A DNA stretch of 64,000 bases from CALLPQ01 sp039819545 (GTDB lineage: Bacteria > Pseudomonadota > Alphaproteobacteria > Caulobacterales > Parvularculaceae). This document shows, piece after piece, positions 44,674-52,671 of the stretch. A model generated the notes under the pieces. It did no database searches, was not told where the DNA came from, and saw only the letters and a program-made list of their open reading frames with translations. The translations under genes were made by a program, and so were the position numbers. Position 1 is the first letter of the stretch. Each line of letters starts with the position of its first letter. The DNA lies in the NCBI GenBank assembly GCA_039819545.1, contig JBCBRS010000001.1, positions 310,001 through 374,000 on the forward strand, given 5' to 3'.

Positions 44674-45017
44674 ACCGCCTCACTTTCCTGTGCAAGGGCG
44701 CTCCGCGCTTCTTTGGTTTCGTTAAAGCAGTCCCTCACCTGATGAATGTCTGATGTTACCACAGACGCTTGTACGGACGCATCTTTTTCGACTTCATGGG
44801 CCAACAACATCTGGACAGAATCGAGACCCAGGTTCAGTTCGGCCATTGAAACGAGGATGTTCCAGACAACGCCGATAAGTTCTTCCTTTTCGCTCTCCGA
44901 CAGATCAAGATCGGCAACCATGGGCAAGTAGTGATCCATATCCAGCACGGGCGGACCAAAGCTGGTATCAGCGATTTTTTGCTCTTTAGGCGTATGAATA
45001 GTGGTATCCTGGCCCAT
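44670..45017 (-). CDS. Small acidic partner protein of the recombinase
   Basis: I do not recognise a domain in this 115-residue acidic protein; predicted helices include LDLSESEKEELIGVVWNILV. It overlaps the recombinase start by four bases, so the two are co-translated. Small acidic proteins in this position are common beside alphaproteobacterial serine recombinases (recollection, not searched); an excision factor is possible. Its promoter at 45086-45114 is overlapped by an SOS box. Confidence 0.72.
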   Translation of the reverse strand: MGQDTTIHTPKEQKIADTSFGPPVLDMDHYLPMVADLDLSESEKEELIGVVWNILVSMAELNLGLDSVQMLLAHEVEKDASVQASVVTSDIHQVRDCFNETKEARSALAQESEAV

Positions 45018-45073
45018 GGTTTTGCCTTTCTATCTGTTTAGGTCTGTCGTGTTCTTCTCCTATTCCCATTTAA

Positions 45074-45114
45074 GAACATAACAGGAACATATATTTTATT
45101 TTTGTACGGATCAA
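45074..45114 (-). promoter_or_regulatory. Promoter with alphaproteobacterial SOS (LexA) box upstream of the recombinase operon
   Basis: On the minus strand, TTGATC (45109-45114) and TATGTT (45086-45091) are separated by 17 bp. Overlapping the -10, GTTC-CTGTTAT-GTTC (45074-45088) is an exact match to the alphaproteobacterial LexA consensus GTTC-N7-GTTC. LexA bound there would block RNA polymerase, so the 115-codon gene and the recombinase are expected to be induced by DNA damage. Confidence 0.7.
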
Positions 45115-45121
45115 GTTAATT

Positions 45122-45811
45122 TTATCCGCTCATTTTCGGGCCTGTGTTTTCCTGTTTTGGCGCCCGGTCGATGCCATGTCGCTTGAAGGCTTTATCGAGA
45201 AGGCGGTGTTCAGCCTTATCGATGCGTTTCATGCGCTGGTTCTTGTTGCTGTAAACATCCTTCACAGGTGTTTCTGAGCCGGAAGCTTCCGCATCGGCGA
45301 TAAAGAGCGAGCGCATCTTGTTAAAGTGGATATTGGCGCGCAATCGGACCTTCTGCGCTCGATCAACAATTGCATGGGTCTCTTTTTTGAGAGGATGCGC
45401 CGGTTCACGGGTTTGCTTTTCTGCAACGGCCTTTGGCGCATGCGTATGTGTGGCGTGGGGGAGTTGCGTGATGTCTTCTATTCGTCTCCCCCGTTCAGCC
45501 TCAACTTCAGCCATCAAGCCTTGAACCTTTCGGCTGACCCGTTCCTGTGCCTCTTGCTCGATTGGTTTTTTCGGCATGTTCGGTGGATCGAGGGTGAGCG
45601 ACGGTGTCTGCCGTTCAAGCGCCACTTGCTGGCGTGTCTCATTAAGCCATCGCTCTCGGTTCTCATGGACGGTCTTTGCAATGTGCAGACGTTCGTCCTT
45701 GGCCCAACGTTCTACCTCTTCGATTCTTGAAAAAATTTCCCCATTGCCGCCATGGTCACGAAATGACGCTGGCTCGGCACTTTCGAATGATTTTTTAAGC
45801 TCGTCAGTCAT
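45122..45811 (-). CDS. Unknown charged protein of the mobile element
   Basis: From ATG 45811, with GGAG seven bases upstream, the product is 229 residues. It is highly charged and helical, with Glu/Arg-rich stretches (VERWAKDERLHIAKTVHENR, VQGLMAEVEAERGRRIEDI) and a basic C-terminus. I see no relaxase or nuclease motif. It could be an accessory mobilisation protein, judging from the coupling-protein gene nearby, but this is inference only. Confidence 0.65.
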   Translation of the reverse strand: MTDELKKSFESAEPASFRDHGGNGEIFSRIEEVERWAKDERLHIAKTVHENRERWLNETRQQVALERQTPSLTLDPPNMPKKPIEQEAQERVSRKVQGLMAEVEAERGRRIEDITQLPHATHTHAPKAVAEKQTREPAHPLKKETHAIVDRAQKVRLRANIHFNKMRSLFIADAEASGSETPVKDVYSNKNQRMKRIDKAEHRLLDKAFKRHGIDRAPKQENTGPKMSG

Positions 45812-45860
45812 TGGATTTCTCCTGCATTGATATTGAAAATTGCAAGGAGCGAGTCCGATC

Positions 45861-45877
45861 TGATACACTTCGTATCA
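45861..45877. promoter_or_regulatory. Palindrome TGATAC-N5-GTATCA at the start of the 111-codon gene
   Basis: A perfect 6-bp inverted repeat with a 5-bp spacer ends on the A of the ATG at 45877, in the 65-bp gap between two divergent genes. TTGCAA (45840-45845) and TACACT (45864-45869), 18 bp apart, could be the rightward promoter, which would overlap the palindrome and give an almost leaderless transcript. It could be an operator for a regulator of the element. Confidence 0.45.
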
Positions 45878-46212
45878 TGACGAAATTCAGTAATGATAAC
45901 ACACCACCAACCAGCGACCACTTAAGACTGATCAGAAACGATGTCGGGATCGACGCCACCTCCGAAAAGCTTGAAAGTATGCTTGCGGAACTGGCTGCGT
46001 CCGGGGCCAACGATGCGGCATTGCTTGAGGTACTGATGAAGTCTGTCACTGGAATTGCCCTTTGCTCCACTGACGACCCAAGCAACGATCTGCTGGGCCG
46101 CCATGCTCTGGGACGGTACAATCAGTTGAGCCGTCTCTCGGGCGAGTTGGAGGGCGTAAAAGCGATCTTGATGCGCGATTGGTGCGATCGGCAATCAGAG
46201 CCACAAGCGTAA
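45877..46212 (+). CDS. Unknown small protein of the mobile element
   Basis: From ATG 45877 the product is 111 residues; in-frame sequence extends upstream to 45811 but crosses the probable promoter. It is helical and mildly acidic (LESMLAELAASGANDAALLE, YNQLSRLSGELEGVKAILM) with no motif I recognise. Its 3' end overlaps the convergent coupling-protein gene by 18 bp. Confidence 0.55.
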   Translation: MTKFSNDNTPPTSDHLRLIRNDVGIDATSEKLESMLAELAASGANDAALLEVLMKSVTGIALCSTDDPSNDLLGRHALGRYNQLSRLSGELEGVKAILMRDWCDRQSEPQA

Positions 46213-47820
46213 CCTACCCTTGTACTTTTTCTTACCAAAAAGCGGATTGGGATCGGCCTGCTTCCACCATGGATGAACTTCGTGGTAGCCGATCTTGTCG
46301 AGCAGCATCGGCGGGTTATTGCCCGCGAACACGATGGCCTGTTCGCATCGTGCCACTTCGTCAGGGGTGAGCATTTTACGGCCGGTCTCTGACTCTGATA
46401 CTCCAATGGGACCAAAAACCGACGTGCCCTTATTATATGACGTGGTGTATAGAGAATAATCGCCCAGCATGTTCGAGACCAGATGACAGGTTTTGTACGA
46501 CCGGCTTCCATGGATGATTTTGACTTCAGTCTGCGATAGGAGCGTTTCCAGCGCTTCACGGCCATAAACATGTGCCCATTGTTCCAGCTCCTGGGCCACC
46601 AGCCAGATGCACAATTTGAACTCCCGCGCGCTGGTAAGTAGGGCTGGAAGGGTTGCAAATTTGAAATTGGTCGCCTCATCAATCATCAGCGTGACCTCTT
46701 TGCCGTCGGTGTTGCGGATGAGTTCGGTCTTTGCGGCTTCCATCACCAGCCCCAGCCAGCTTGCAAACGCCTCCATCTGCGTGGGGTCGCAAATGATATA
46801 GACGGTTGCGTTCATCCGGCGCAGATCGGCAAAGTCGAAATCGGAATCATCAGTTGCATCTGCCAAAACGCCGCTTGGCGCGAATGGCTCCAAGACTTGC
46901 AAAGCCCCCTCTCGGAAACTTTCCAATTGCTCAGAAGAACCCTCACTCATCTTACCAAGGATATCGTTAGCCATGCGCGCGAGATCACCATCAAGTCGAT
47001 CATCAACGGAAGCGGCATAAAGCGCGCTCGATATCTCCCCCATATCGCTCAGCAGCCTAAGGGCCGCGCTCAACGTCACCTTGCCGGTGGTGATCACAAG
47101 ATAAACGAATGCGAAAACCAACAATTTGCGCGATCCGTTCCGAAAGAAGGTGTTGTTGCTTTCCTTTACCGGCTCGGGGAGCAATTGTTTGGCCAGCATC
47201 TGCGCATCGCTGATCAGAAACCGAAACCGTTTTGCGTCAGCCCAGTTTTTTTCCAGGATTTTTAGCGGATTGAAGCGTGACCCGGGCCCCAGAATGTCCC
47301 CGAAACGGCCCGCCGGGTTGAGTGTGAAAATCTTGTGGCCAAATTTCTTTTGCCGATGGCGGCGCGTGATCGCCGCGAGGGTGCCCTTCAAATCCGCGGC
47401 AATCATGTTTGTCGAATTCGACATCAAGGCGGGAATGACAAACCCTACTGTTTTCCCGCCACCGGCGGGTGACAAAACGAGGCCGGAGGATTCGAGCGGC
47501 AACCAGATGGGCACCTTGCCAAAAAGCCCCGCAAGATACCCTCGCTTCTTACCCACACTGGCGCGACGTGCCCGTGGTAGGCTGGCCCAATGGGCAGTGC
47601 CCTTCAAGCCGGTAGGTCGTCGCGGCGTAAGTTGCGCGATCACTTTAGGGATCGTGAACAACAGCCATACGCTGAATTGAAACTATGATAACGCAGTCGC
47701 CATAAAGATGACCCAAGCGAGGATCAGATAGTCCGGATTGTTTCGCTGAGGCCACAGCCAGAATGAAAGGGGCAGAAGAACCAAAAGCGCTAAGAAATTG
47801 GGATGTCGTTGATTTTGCAT
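46195..47820 (-). pseudogene. Type IV coupling protein (VirD4/TraG-like) interrupted by an in-frame amber codon
   Basis: The gene encodes a conjugative coupling ATPase that would hand DNA to a secretion channel. The ATPase part has Walker A in SPAGGGKTVGFVIPAL and Walker B in VTLMIDEATNF. The intact 3' part (46195-47661) starts with a doubtful TTG and lacks the usual N-terminal membrane helices. These are encoded in the same frame just upstream (47683-47820; ATG 47820 with GGAG, helices FLALLVLLPLSFWLW and YLILAWVIFMATALS), separated only by TAG at 47683-47685. Removing the stop gives about 540 residues, a normal size. Nonsense mutation is likeliest; readthrough or expression of the soluble part is possible. 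Confidence 0.8.
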
Positions 47821-48243
47821 GTGTTGCTCCATTGAAAATGGAGCAAAGGTGGCTGGTGGCGGCAGCGACTGCGGGCGGGTTGGACTGGAGGGGTCTTTTG
47901 CCAAAAAACGGCGCACGCCTTTGATCAAAGTCGTGGCTGGAAGTCGCCAATGGCGGTCATCAGTTGAAATTTAGCGAGGGACCGTTTTGGGGCGAATTTA
48001 AGCCTCTCACATTTTACCTCTTCCCGGTATAAATATCGGTCACGGTGCAGAAGCCGTCCTTGTACAAAAGCCTAATCAGTGAAGTGTCGAGCGAGATGAC
48101 GTTCAAAGAGTTGGGTGTTTTATCAGTCAAAGTCTTGATGGTAGAAGTATCCGACCATTGAGAAGCCTTCCGTGACTAAATCACTGAAATACACATCTGG
48201 GCTGATAAATATTTGCTTATTCAATTTTTAGAACGGACTGACA
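47821..48243. other. Region between the coupling-protein gene and the methyltransferase gene
   Basis: The 423 bp hold an AT-rich stretch and the palindromic operator at 48172-48184, but no convincing gene. In-frame sequence of the coupling-protein gene extends to 47928 without a better start. The segment around 47965-48005 (GGGGCGAATTTAAG) resembles sequence at 61925-61945 (AGGGCGACTTAAG) loosely and may be an old insertion-sequence end; I could not establish this. Confidence 0.4.
48172..48184. promoter_or_regulatory. Crp/Fnr-type palindrome, site A (GTGACTAAATCAC)
   Basis: This 13-bp odd palindrome lies 59 bp upstream of the ICMT-like gene. It fits GTGAYTWARTCAC, shared with three other sites of the island. 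An AT-rich TAAATA (about 29-34 bp downstream of the centre) stands where a class II activator would place the -10 hexamer. Confidence 0.6.
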
Positions 48244-48696
48244 ATGAAGCTTATCATACCCCCGCCGGTTCAAGGATTGATTGCGGGTTCCGCCATGTGG
48301 ATGGTCGACGCTTATTTAAGCGTTGCGCCATTTGAGTTTCAGGGGCGCATCCCGATTGCGTTTGGTTTGATTGCGATCGGCCTATGTGTGGGATTGATTG
48401 CCATCGGCGCATTTATCAAAGCGCGCACCACTGTGAACCCCATGGCGCCAGATCGCGCGACGGTCTTAGTCGTTTCCGGCCTCTATAAAATTTCTCGCAA
48501 CCCGATGTATTTCGGTCTGGCCGTGCTTTTGACTGGATGGGGGTTTTACCTTGGCGAGGCGGCAAACCTTATCGTGCTGGCGCTCTTCATCTCTCTCATC
48601 ACCATTTTGCAGATTAAGCCCGAAGAGGAAGTTCTTCGGGCCAAATTTGGGGATGACTATGATGATTATTGCCAGCGCGTGCGGCGTTGGATTTAG
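48244..48696 (+). CDS. Isoprenylcysteine carboxyl methyltransferase-like membrane protein
   Basis: The 150-residue protein has about four membrane segments and the ICMT/PEMT-family C-terminal motif: GLYKISRNPMYFGLAVLLTG near residue 78 and the KPEEEVLRAKFGDDYDDYCQ..RRW end. Bacterial members methylate unknown small molecules or proteins with SAM. Its place beside sulfur genes, and an upstream copy of the island's palindrome, suggest regulation together with them. Confidence 0.82.
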   Translation: MKLIIPPPVQGLIAGSAMWMVDAYLSVAPFEFQGRIPIAFGLIAIGLCVGLIAIGAFIKARTTVNPMAPDRATVLVVSGLYKISRNPMYFGLAVLLTGWGFYLGEAANLIVLALFISLITILQIKPEEEVLRAKFGDDYDDYCQRVRRWI

Positions 48697-48699
48697 ACG

Positions 48700-49119
48700 C
48701 TAAAACGGCAAAACCGGCAACGCGAAGTCCGTCGCACTCATGATCTGAAGGAAGATCATCAGTTGCGCGACAAACCCTGCAACGAAAGCGAGCGTGCGCA
48801 GGACAGGAATCTTCAGAACAAAGACGAGCCAGTGAATTAGGCGGGCAACCAGAAAGACGCTCGCCCACATGGCTGTTGCTGCTGCGTCTGCTTTTGCAAA
48901 TTCAGCAACGATGACAAGTGCCGCAAAGGGCGGAAGGTTTTCAAGCAGATTGAGGTGTGCCCTTTCTGCCCTTTTGGCCCAGGCAGGAAGAGGCTTGAGA
49001 TCTACTGGATAACCCAGAATTCCAAAGCCGCGCGTGAAAAAAGCGCCAAGAATATATGGCACCCATAAAAAAGCTGCGAAGATCGATACATAGGCAAGTA
49101 TGGTAAGCGCCCCAGACAT
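48700..49119 (-). CDS. MAPEG-family membrane protein
   Basis: The 139-residue protein has four membrane segments and the MAPEG pattern (WAKRAERAHLNLLENLPPFA near residue 48, RLIHWLVFVLKIPVLRTLAF). MAPEG members conjugate glutathione or act on eicosanoid-like lipids; bacterial ones are mostly unassigned. It is convergent with the ICMT-like gene, with only three bases between the stops. The palindromic site B lies 64 bp upstream. Confidence 0.85.
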   Translation of the reverse strand: MSGALTILAYVSIFAAFLWVPYILGAFFTRGFGILGYPVDLKPLPAWAKRAERAHLNLLENLPPFAALVIVAEFAKADAAATAMWASVFLVARLIHWLVFVLKIPVLRTLAFVAGFVAQLMIFLQIMSATDFALPVLPF

Positions 49120-49183
49120 AAGTCAGTCTCCCGGTTTGAATGAAGTTGAGAGACCTACCTAGACCAAAGACGCGGACAGGACG

Positions 49184-49196
49184 GTGACTTAATCAC
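49184..49196. promoter_or_regulatory. Crp/Fnr-type palindrome, site B (GTGACTTAATCAC)
   Basis: It lies 64 bp upstream of the MAPEG start and matches GTGAYTWARTCAC exactly. The flanking ...CCGAGTT is shared with site D (TCACCGAGTT), which extends the similarity beyond the palindrome. Confidence 0.62.
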
Positions 49197-49221
49197 CGAG
49201 TTCAGCGCGAGGTCACAATAA

Positions 49222-49256
49222 GAAAAACGCCCCGGACTTGATAAGCAAATCCGGGA
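49222..49256 (-). terminator. Rho-independent terminator of the DUF2892-rhodanese operon
   Basis: On the minus strand, CCCGGA (49250-49255) pairs with TCCGGG (49231-49236), and GCGTTTTTCTT follows. It lies about 40 bp after the rhodanese stop at 49296. Confidence 0.82.
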
Positions 49257-49295
49257 GCGCTCAGATGAACCCTCTATTGGGGGAAAATAGAGGAT

Positions 49296-49682
49296 TCAAA
49301 AAGGCCCTTGGTCGACGGGTAGTTTAGCAGCCGACCAAGCCAGGAAGCCGCCCTCAACATTTGAAATGTCTGTGTGTCCCACGGCTTTTGCCCGTTCGGC
49401 AGCTTCAGAAGACCGTCCACCTGTTCTACAGGTAAACGCAATGGGCTGTGTCTTATCGCCTCCCATGATCTTCAAAACCTTTTCGAAAAAGTCTTCGTCT
49501 TGAAGAGTGACGCCATGACTGCCTTGCGGGCGCCCGGTCTCATTCCACTCGGCGAGCTTTCTCACATCGATCAATGTTGTGCGTCCTGCAAGGACAAGTT
49601 CATGAGCATCGGTCACACTAATCTGTTTGATCATTGTTTTAGGTTTCGACTTTCCAAGACTAAGCATACTGAGCAGCGACAT
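49296..49682 (-). CDS. Rhodanese-like sulfurtransferase (cytoplasmic)
   Basis: The 128-residue protein is a single rhodanese domain with the active-site loop FTCRTGGRSSEAAE (Cys near residue 86) and the strand TLIDVRKLAEWNETGRPQGS. No signal peptide is seen. It likely carries persulfide sulfur from Cys to an acceptor. With the adjacent DUF2892 gene (stop 3 bp upstream) it corresponds to the two halves of YgaP, a membrane-anchored rhodanese, here encoded as separate proteins. Confidence 0.9.
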   Translation of the reverse strand: MSLLSMLSLGKSKPKTMIKQISVTDAHELVLAGRTTLIDVRKLAEWNETGRPQGSHGVTLQDEDFFEKVLKIMGGDKTQPIAFTCRTGGRSSEAAERAKAVGHTDISNVEGGFLAWSAAKLPVDQGPF

Positions 49683-49685
49683 GAT

Positions 49686-49901
49686 TTAGTCCTTTGGACG
49701 TGTGCGAAGGCCAAAAACACCGTAGATCGGACAGAATTTAACGGCAGCGGTGACGATCATGATTGCGGCGCCTGCAAAACAGGCAATACCAATCGCGCTT
49801 GATGGGGCAACACTTTCCAGAAGGAATGGAATTGCGGCGAGGATTAGTCCGAGAATTATCCGGAAGATACGGTCTGCTGACCCGACATTTGCGAAGCTCA
49901 T
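49686..49901 (-). CDS. DUF2892 small membrane protein (YgaP-like transmembrane half)
   Basis: From ATG 49901 the product is 71 residues (in-frame sequence to 49913). The pattern VGSADRIFRIILGLILAAIP and the second membrane segment, ending in KFCPIYGVFGLRT, are typical of DUF2892. In YgaP-type proteins this hairpin is fused to a rhodanese; here it lies 3 bp from a rhodanese gene. The operator site C lies 57 bp upstream. Confidence 0.88.
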   Translation of the reverse strand: MSFANVGSADRIFRIILGLILAAIPFLLESVAPSSAIGIACFAGAAIMIVTAAVKFCPIYGVFGLRTRPKD

Positions 49902-49930
49902 TTTTCTCTCCATGGGTTGATGTTGTCGCC

Positions 49931-49971
49931 ATCATAGGAAGCGTCAACGGAGCGCTCTGTGATTTAGTCAC
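49931..49971 (-). promoter_or_regulatory. Crp/Fnr-type palindrome, site C (GTGATTTAGTCAC), with promoter -10
   Basis: The palindrome at 49959-49971 overlaps the stop codon of the split Crp/Fnr gene and precedes the DUF2892-rhodanese operon. On the minus strand TATGAT (49931-49936) is centred about 31 bp from the palindrome centre, the spacing of a class II CRP/FNR-activated promoter. Confidence 0.68.
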
Positions 49972-50604
49972 CAAGCGCGGCAATGTTTTCCAGTTTTCTC
50001 ACATTGACCAGTCGAAGCGATCCACGCGCGCGCTCGATGAAACCGCTTTTCTCCCACTGAGCCAGCTTCCGGCTAACAACCTCACGCGCTGTACCAAGAT
50101 CAATGGCGAGCTGATCATGGGTTGCGAGGACCATCCCCTCAGATGACGTTAGTTCCAGCAGACGTGTCGCCAACCGTGTTTCGATGGGGACGAAGGCGAC
50201 ATCTTCAATTTTTCCCATCATTGAGGCGAAACGCTCAGAAAAGGAAAAAAAACCAACCGTCTGAACTCTTCAGACTGATTTAACTGCACTTCAAAACTAG
50301 AGAATGGCACAATATAGGCTTTGACATCAGATTCGGTGTGCGCCTCGGCGCAATATTTATCGCCGCTCAACAGGCACGACGTCGTCAGGATGCAAGTTTC
50401 ATCAGCGCCAAAACGATAGAGCATAATCGCGCGGCCACCTTTGGTGATCAGATCAACGCGGATGGCGCCTTCGATCAGATAGAAAAATTGCGTGCAGGCA
50501 TCGCCAGCCTGAAAGACGCGCGTGCCAGCCGGGAGGTCAACAAGTTGACCGCCTTTTAAGCCTTCTGGAAGGTAAAAAGTATCTTCGGTATTTTGTGCCA
50601 CCAT
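49964..50604 (-). pseudogene. Crp/Fnr-family regulator, frameshifted in a run of eight T
   Basis: The 5' frame (50218-50604) encodes the cNMP-binding-like sensor domain, with four Cys (one in DACTQ and three in ETCILTTSCLLSGDKYC). The other frame (49964-50221) encodes the effector helix and HTH (THDQLAIDLGTAREVVSRKL). They meet at eight A on the plus strand (50245-50252). Adding one base gives FRRLVFFSFSERFASMMGK and a 213-residue protein of normal family length. As read, the first product ends at a TGA overlapping the second's ATG. It could be a real deletion, a read error, or transcriptional slippage on the homopolymer. It belongs to the desaturase-DsrE operon. Confidence 0.82.
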
Positions 50605-50613
50605 CGCGGGCTC

Positions 50614-51156
50614 CTAAAACGGGTTCAGCGTATATCCTGCCTGTTGCAGCATAGCATGGGCTGTCATTGCCGACAGAGACATGCGAACGCCCGGAAGCAA
50701 ATCATCTTTGACGACGCCTTGAAACGCGGCGCTCTGACCGCAAACATGGATTTCAACGCCATGCTCAATTAATTTTGAAACAAGCGCCGCATTCGCGTTG
50801 GGCACTTCGTTATTCTCATCATAATGAGCCGCGTTAGTGACGTCCTGCACGGCGCTTCCGTGAATCACAATTGCTAACGACATATTCTCTATTGGGATAC
50901 CGGCTTCTGTGTGCATGTTTAAAAATCGCGCGGCGCTAACGAGATTGCGATTAACCGTTCCAGCGTCTGATCGGTCAACGACATCAAAACTCACTTTGAA
51001 AGCGGTATTCTCAGGAATGGGATCGCGTCCATCAATTGTCGCCACGGGCCCATACTCTTTAATGAGGGGTCCATTGTGGAAGCCGTCAGGCTGAGCGAAA
51101 GCATTGGCGTTGATTACGACTATTCCCAGCACGAGGGATATAAAAAGTTGGCGCAT
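50614..51156 (-). CDS. Exported DsrE-family protein
   Basis: From ATG 51156, with AAGGAA upstream, the product is 180 residues. A signal peptide (LFISLVLGIVVINANAFAQ) precedes a DsrE-like fold: FLNMHTEAGIPIENMSLAIV, then VEIHVCGQSAAFQG with a Cys in the position expected for sulfur binding. DsrE proteins carry persulfide in sulfur trafficking. The signal peptide places this one in the periplasm, with the adjacent exported rhodanese. Confidence 0.85.
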   Translation of the reverse strand: MRQLFISLVLGIVVINANAFAQPDGFHNGPLIKEYGPVATIDGRDPIPENTAFKVSFDVVDRSDAGTVNRNLVSAARFLNMHTEAGIPIENMSLAIVIHGSAVQDVTNAAHYDENNEVPNANAALVSKLIEHGVEIHVCGQSAAFQGVVKDDLLPGVRMSLSAMTAHAMLQQAGYTLNPF

Positions 51157-51178
51157 GAGAGGTTCCTTTGGCTTGAGG

Positions 51179-51613
51179 CTATTGTGTTGCGACCGGCAGA
51201 CCGGCCTTTTTCCATTCATCGAAACCGCCATCCATATGGATGACCGTCGCTATGCCTGCGTTTTGCATGATGGGGGCTGCCCTTCCGCTGCGATGGCCCG
51301 ACTTGCAGTGAACGAGGTATGTTTTGGACGTGTCCAACTTGCCAATATTGCGGCGAAATCTGAGCGAAAAATAATTGATGTTTGTTGCGCCCTCGATGTG
51401 GCCATTGCGAAATTCGCGTCCCGTACGCACATCAAGAACCACAATATCCGGGTGGTTTGTGATAAGCTCACTGGCTTCGGTCACTGTGACATGGCGAATG
51501 CCGTTTTCTTTCAGCACACCGACTGAACTTATAACTGAGGGTTCGGCTGACAGAGTTGAAAAACCCGATAGCGTTGCAAGCAAAAATGCGATGAAGGTGA
51601 TACGAGCGATCAT
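51179..51613 (-). CDS. Exported rhodanese-like sulfurtransferase
   Basis: The 144-residue protein has a signal peptide (ITFIAFLLATLSGFSTLSA) and one rhodanese domain with IVVLDVRTGREFRNGHIEGA and the active-site loop LVHCKSGHRSGRAAP (Cys near residue 104). It is 22 bp upstream of the DsrE gene and 10 bp downstream of the YHS gene, all on the minus strand. A periplasmic persulfide donor or acceptor role is inferred. Confidence 0.88.
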   Translation of the reverse strand: MIARITFIAFLLATLSGFSTLSAEPSVISSVGVLKENGIRHVTVTEASELITNHPDIVVLDVRTGREFRNGHIEGATNINYFSLRFRRNIGKLDTSKTYLVHCKSGHRSGRAAPIMQNAGIATVIHMDGGFDEWKKAGLPVATQ

Positions 51614-51623
51614 GAAACTATTC

Positions 51624-52094
51624 CTAATTTGTAAGCTCTAACGTGTTCCAATAGGCGCTCGCGAGCGCGAGCATGGCGGCGGGGTCTTCATCGAATTTTG
51701 TGCCGCCAACGGGACGCACAAATAAATACAGATTGTCTTCGTATATGCGCCAAACTTGCGGATTGCCGGGCACCGTTTTTTCAAGCGACAAAGCCCGCGT
51801 GCAATAACCACCAAACTGCGGCGCATAGGCTGCTGGATCAGCCTTAAATATATTGGCATCGTCTTCTGATGCGAACCGCCAGGTTGCGCCCTGATAGTTA
51901 ATTTCGGTGGACGACGCGCCTTTGCGCGCCTCGCCATGTTGGAAGTAAGACGTGGTGTCATATCCTTTGATCGCGAGATTGCTGAAGCGTCCGGTTGCTA
52001 TGCGGGGCAGAGCGAAAGCTGGCGTTGCGGTCAACGCGATCGCAGCGCCGGTGATGAGGACAGAGCGTCGTGTGAATGTATGTTTGTTAGTCAT
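51624..52094 (-). CDS. YHS-domain protein with Tat-like signal
   Basis: The 156-residue protein begins TFTRRSVLITGAAIALTATPAFA, a Tat-like signal. The mature part is of the COG2350 YHS type: IKGYDTTSYFQHGEARKG, then ATWRFASEDDANIFKADPAA and YAPQFGGYCTRALS. YHS domains bind metal, often copper. It overlaps the end of the next upstream rhodanese gene by eight bases. A copper-dependent or copper-protecting role is only a guess. Confidence 0.85.
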   Translation of the reverse strand: MTNKHTFTRRSVLITGAAIALTATPAFALPRIATGRFSNLAIKGYDTTSYFQHGEARKGASSTEINYQGATWRFASEDDANIFKADPAAYAPQFGGYCTRALSLEKTVPGNPQVWRIYEDNLYLFVRPVGGTKFDEDPAAMLALASAYWNTLELTN

Positions 52095-52671
52095 CTGATC
52101 CTGCAGGCGCGAATGTCTCGGGAGCCGGGGTGTACTGAATAGCCTCCCGGTTTTTGATCAGACGTCCCCAATGGGCGTTGTAGGGATGGATAGCGTCTGT
52201 TTCGCTTCCTTCTGTTGTGACAAGCGATCGCTTATCATTGCTCCATTGGAAAAGACCGCCGGTCAAATTGACGGGCGCATGGCTAGTTTGCGCTTCGACA
52301 GTTGATGCTACGCGCTGCGCAAGATTTGAAGACCGACGCCCAACCGAGCAGTAAAAAACGGCCGTCTTTCCACTCAATATATTTGCATAACGGGATTGAA
52401 AATCTTCTTCGCTCAAGTTTGGATCAAGAAGGATTGCACCCGGCAAATGGCTGACCGCATATTCTTCCGGCTCGCGCACATCGAAAATGACGACATCACC
52501 GGCGGGCATTTGGGTGAAGGCGTCAGCGTCAATATGGGAGACACGCTCATAATCGTCAGCGATGTCGTTATGGATTTTTGTGAGGTCTGGTTCGAGAGCG
52601 AGCATGGCACCGCCTCCGGCGAGGATCGCAATCAGCGCGATACCAAAGATTTTGAGATGAGAGGTTTTCAT
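52087..52671 (-). CDS. Membrane-anchored rhodanese-like protein
   Basis: From ATG 52671 the product is 194 residues, with an N-terminal membrane segment (IFGIALIAILAGGGAMLAL) and a rhodanese domain with VVIFDVREPEEYAVSHLPGA and the loop VFYCSVGRRSSNLAQR (Cys near residue 105). The ATG overlaps the stop of the desaturase gene (TAATG), indicating translational coupling. The domain should face the periplasm. Confidence 0.88.
   Translation of the reverse strand: MKTSHLKIFGIALIAILAGGGAMLALEPDLTKIHNDIADDYERVSHIDADAFTQMPAGDVVIFDVREPEEYAVSHLPGAILLDPNLSEEDFQSRYANILSGKTAVFYCSVGRRSSNLAQRVASTVEAQTSHAPVNLTGGLFQWSNDKRSLVTTEGSETDAIHPYNAHWGRLIKNREAIQYTPAPETFAPAGSDD

Noticed and set aside
47950..48005. Possible insertion-sequence end near GGGGCGAATTTAAG
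   Set aside because: Loose similarity to 61925-61945 only; no inverted repeat or transposase fragment.
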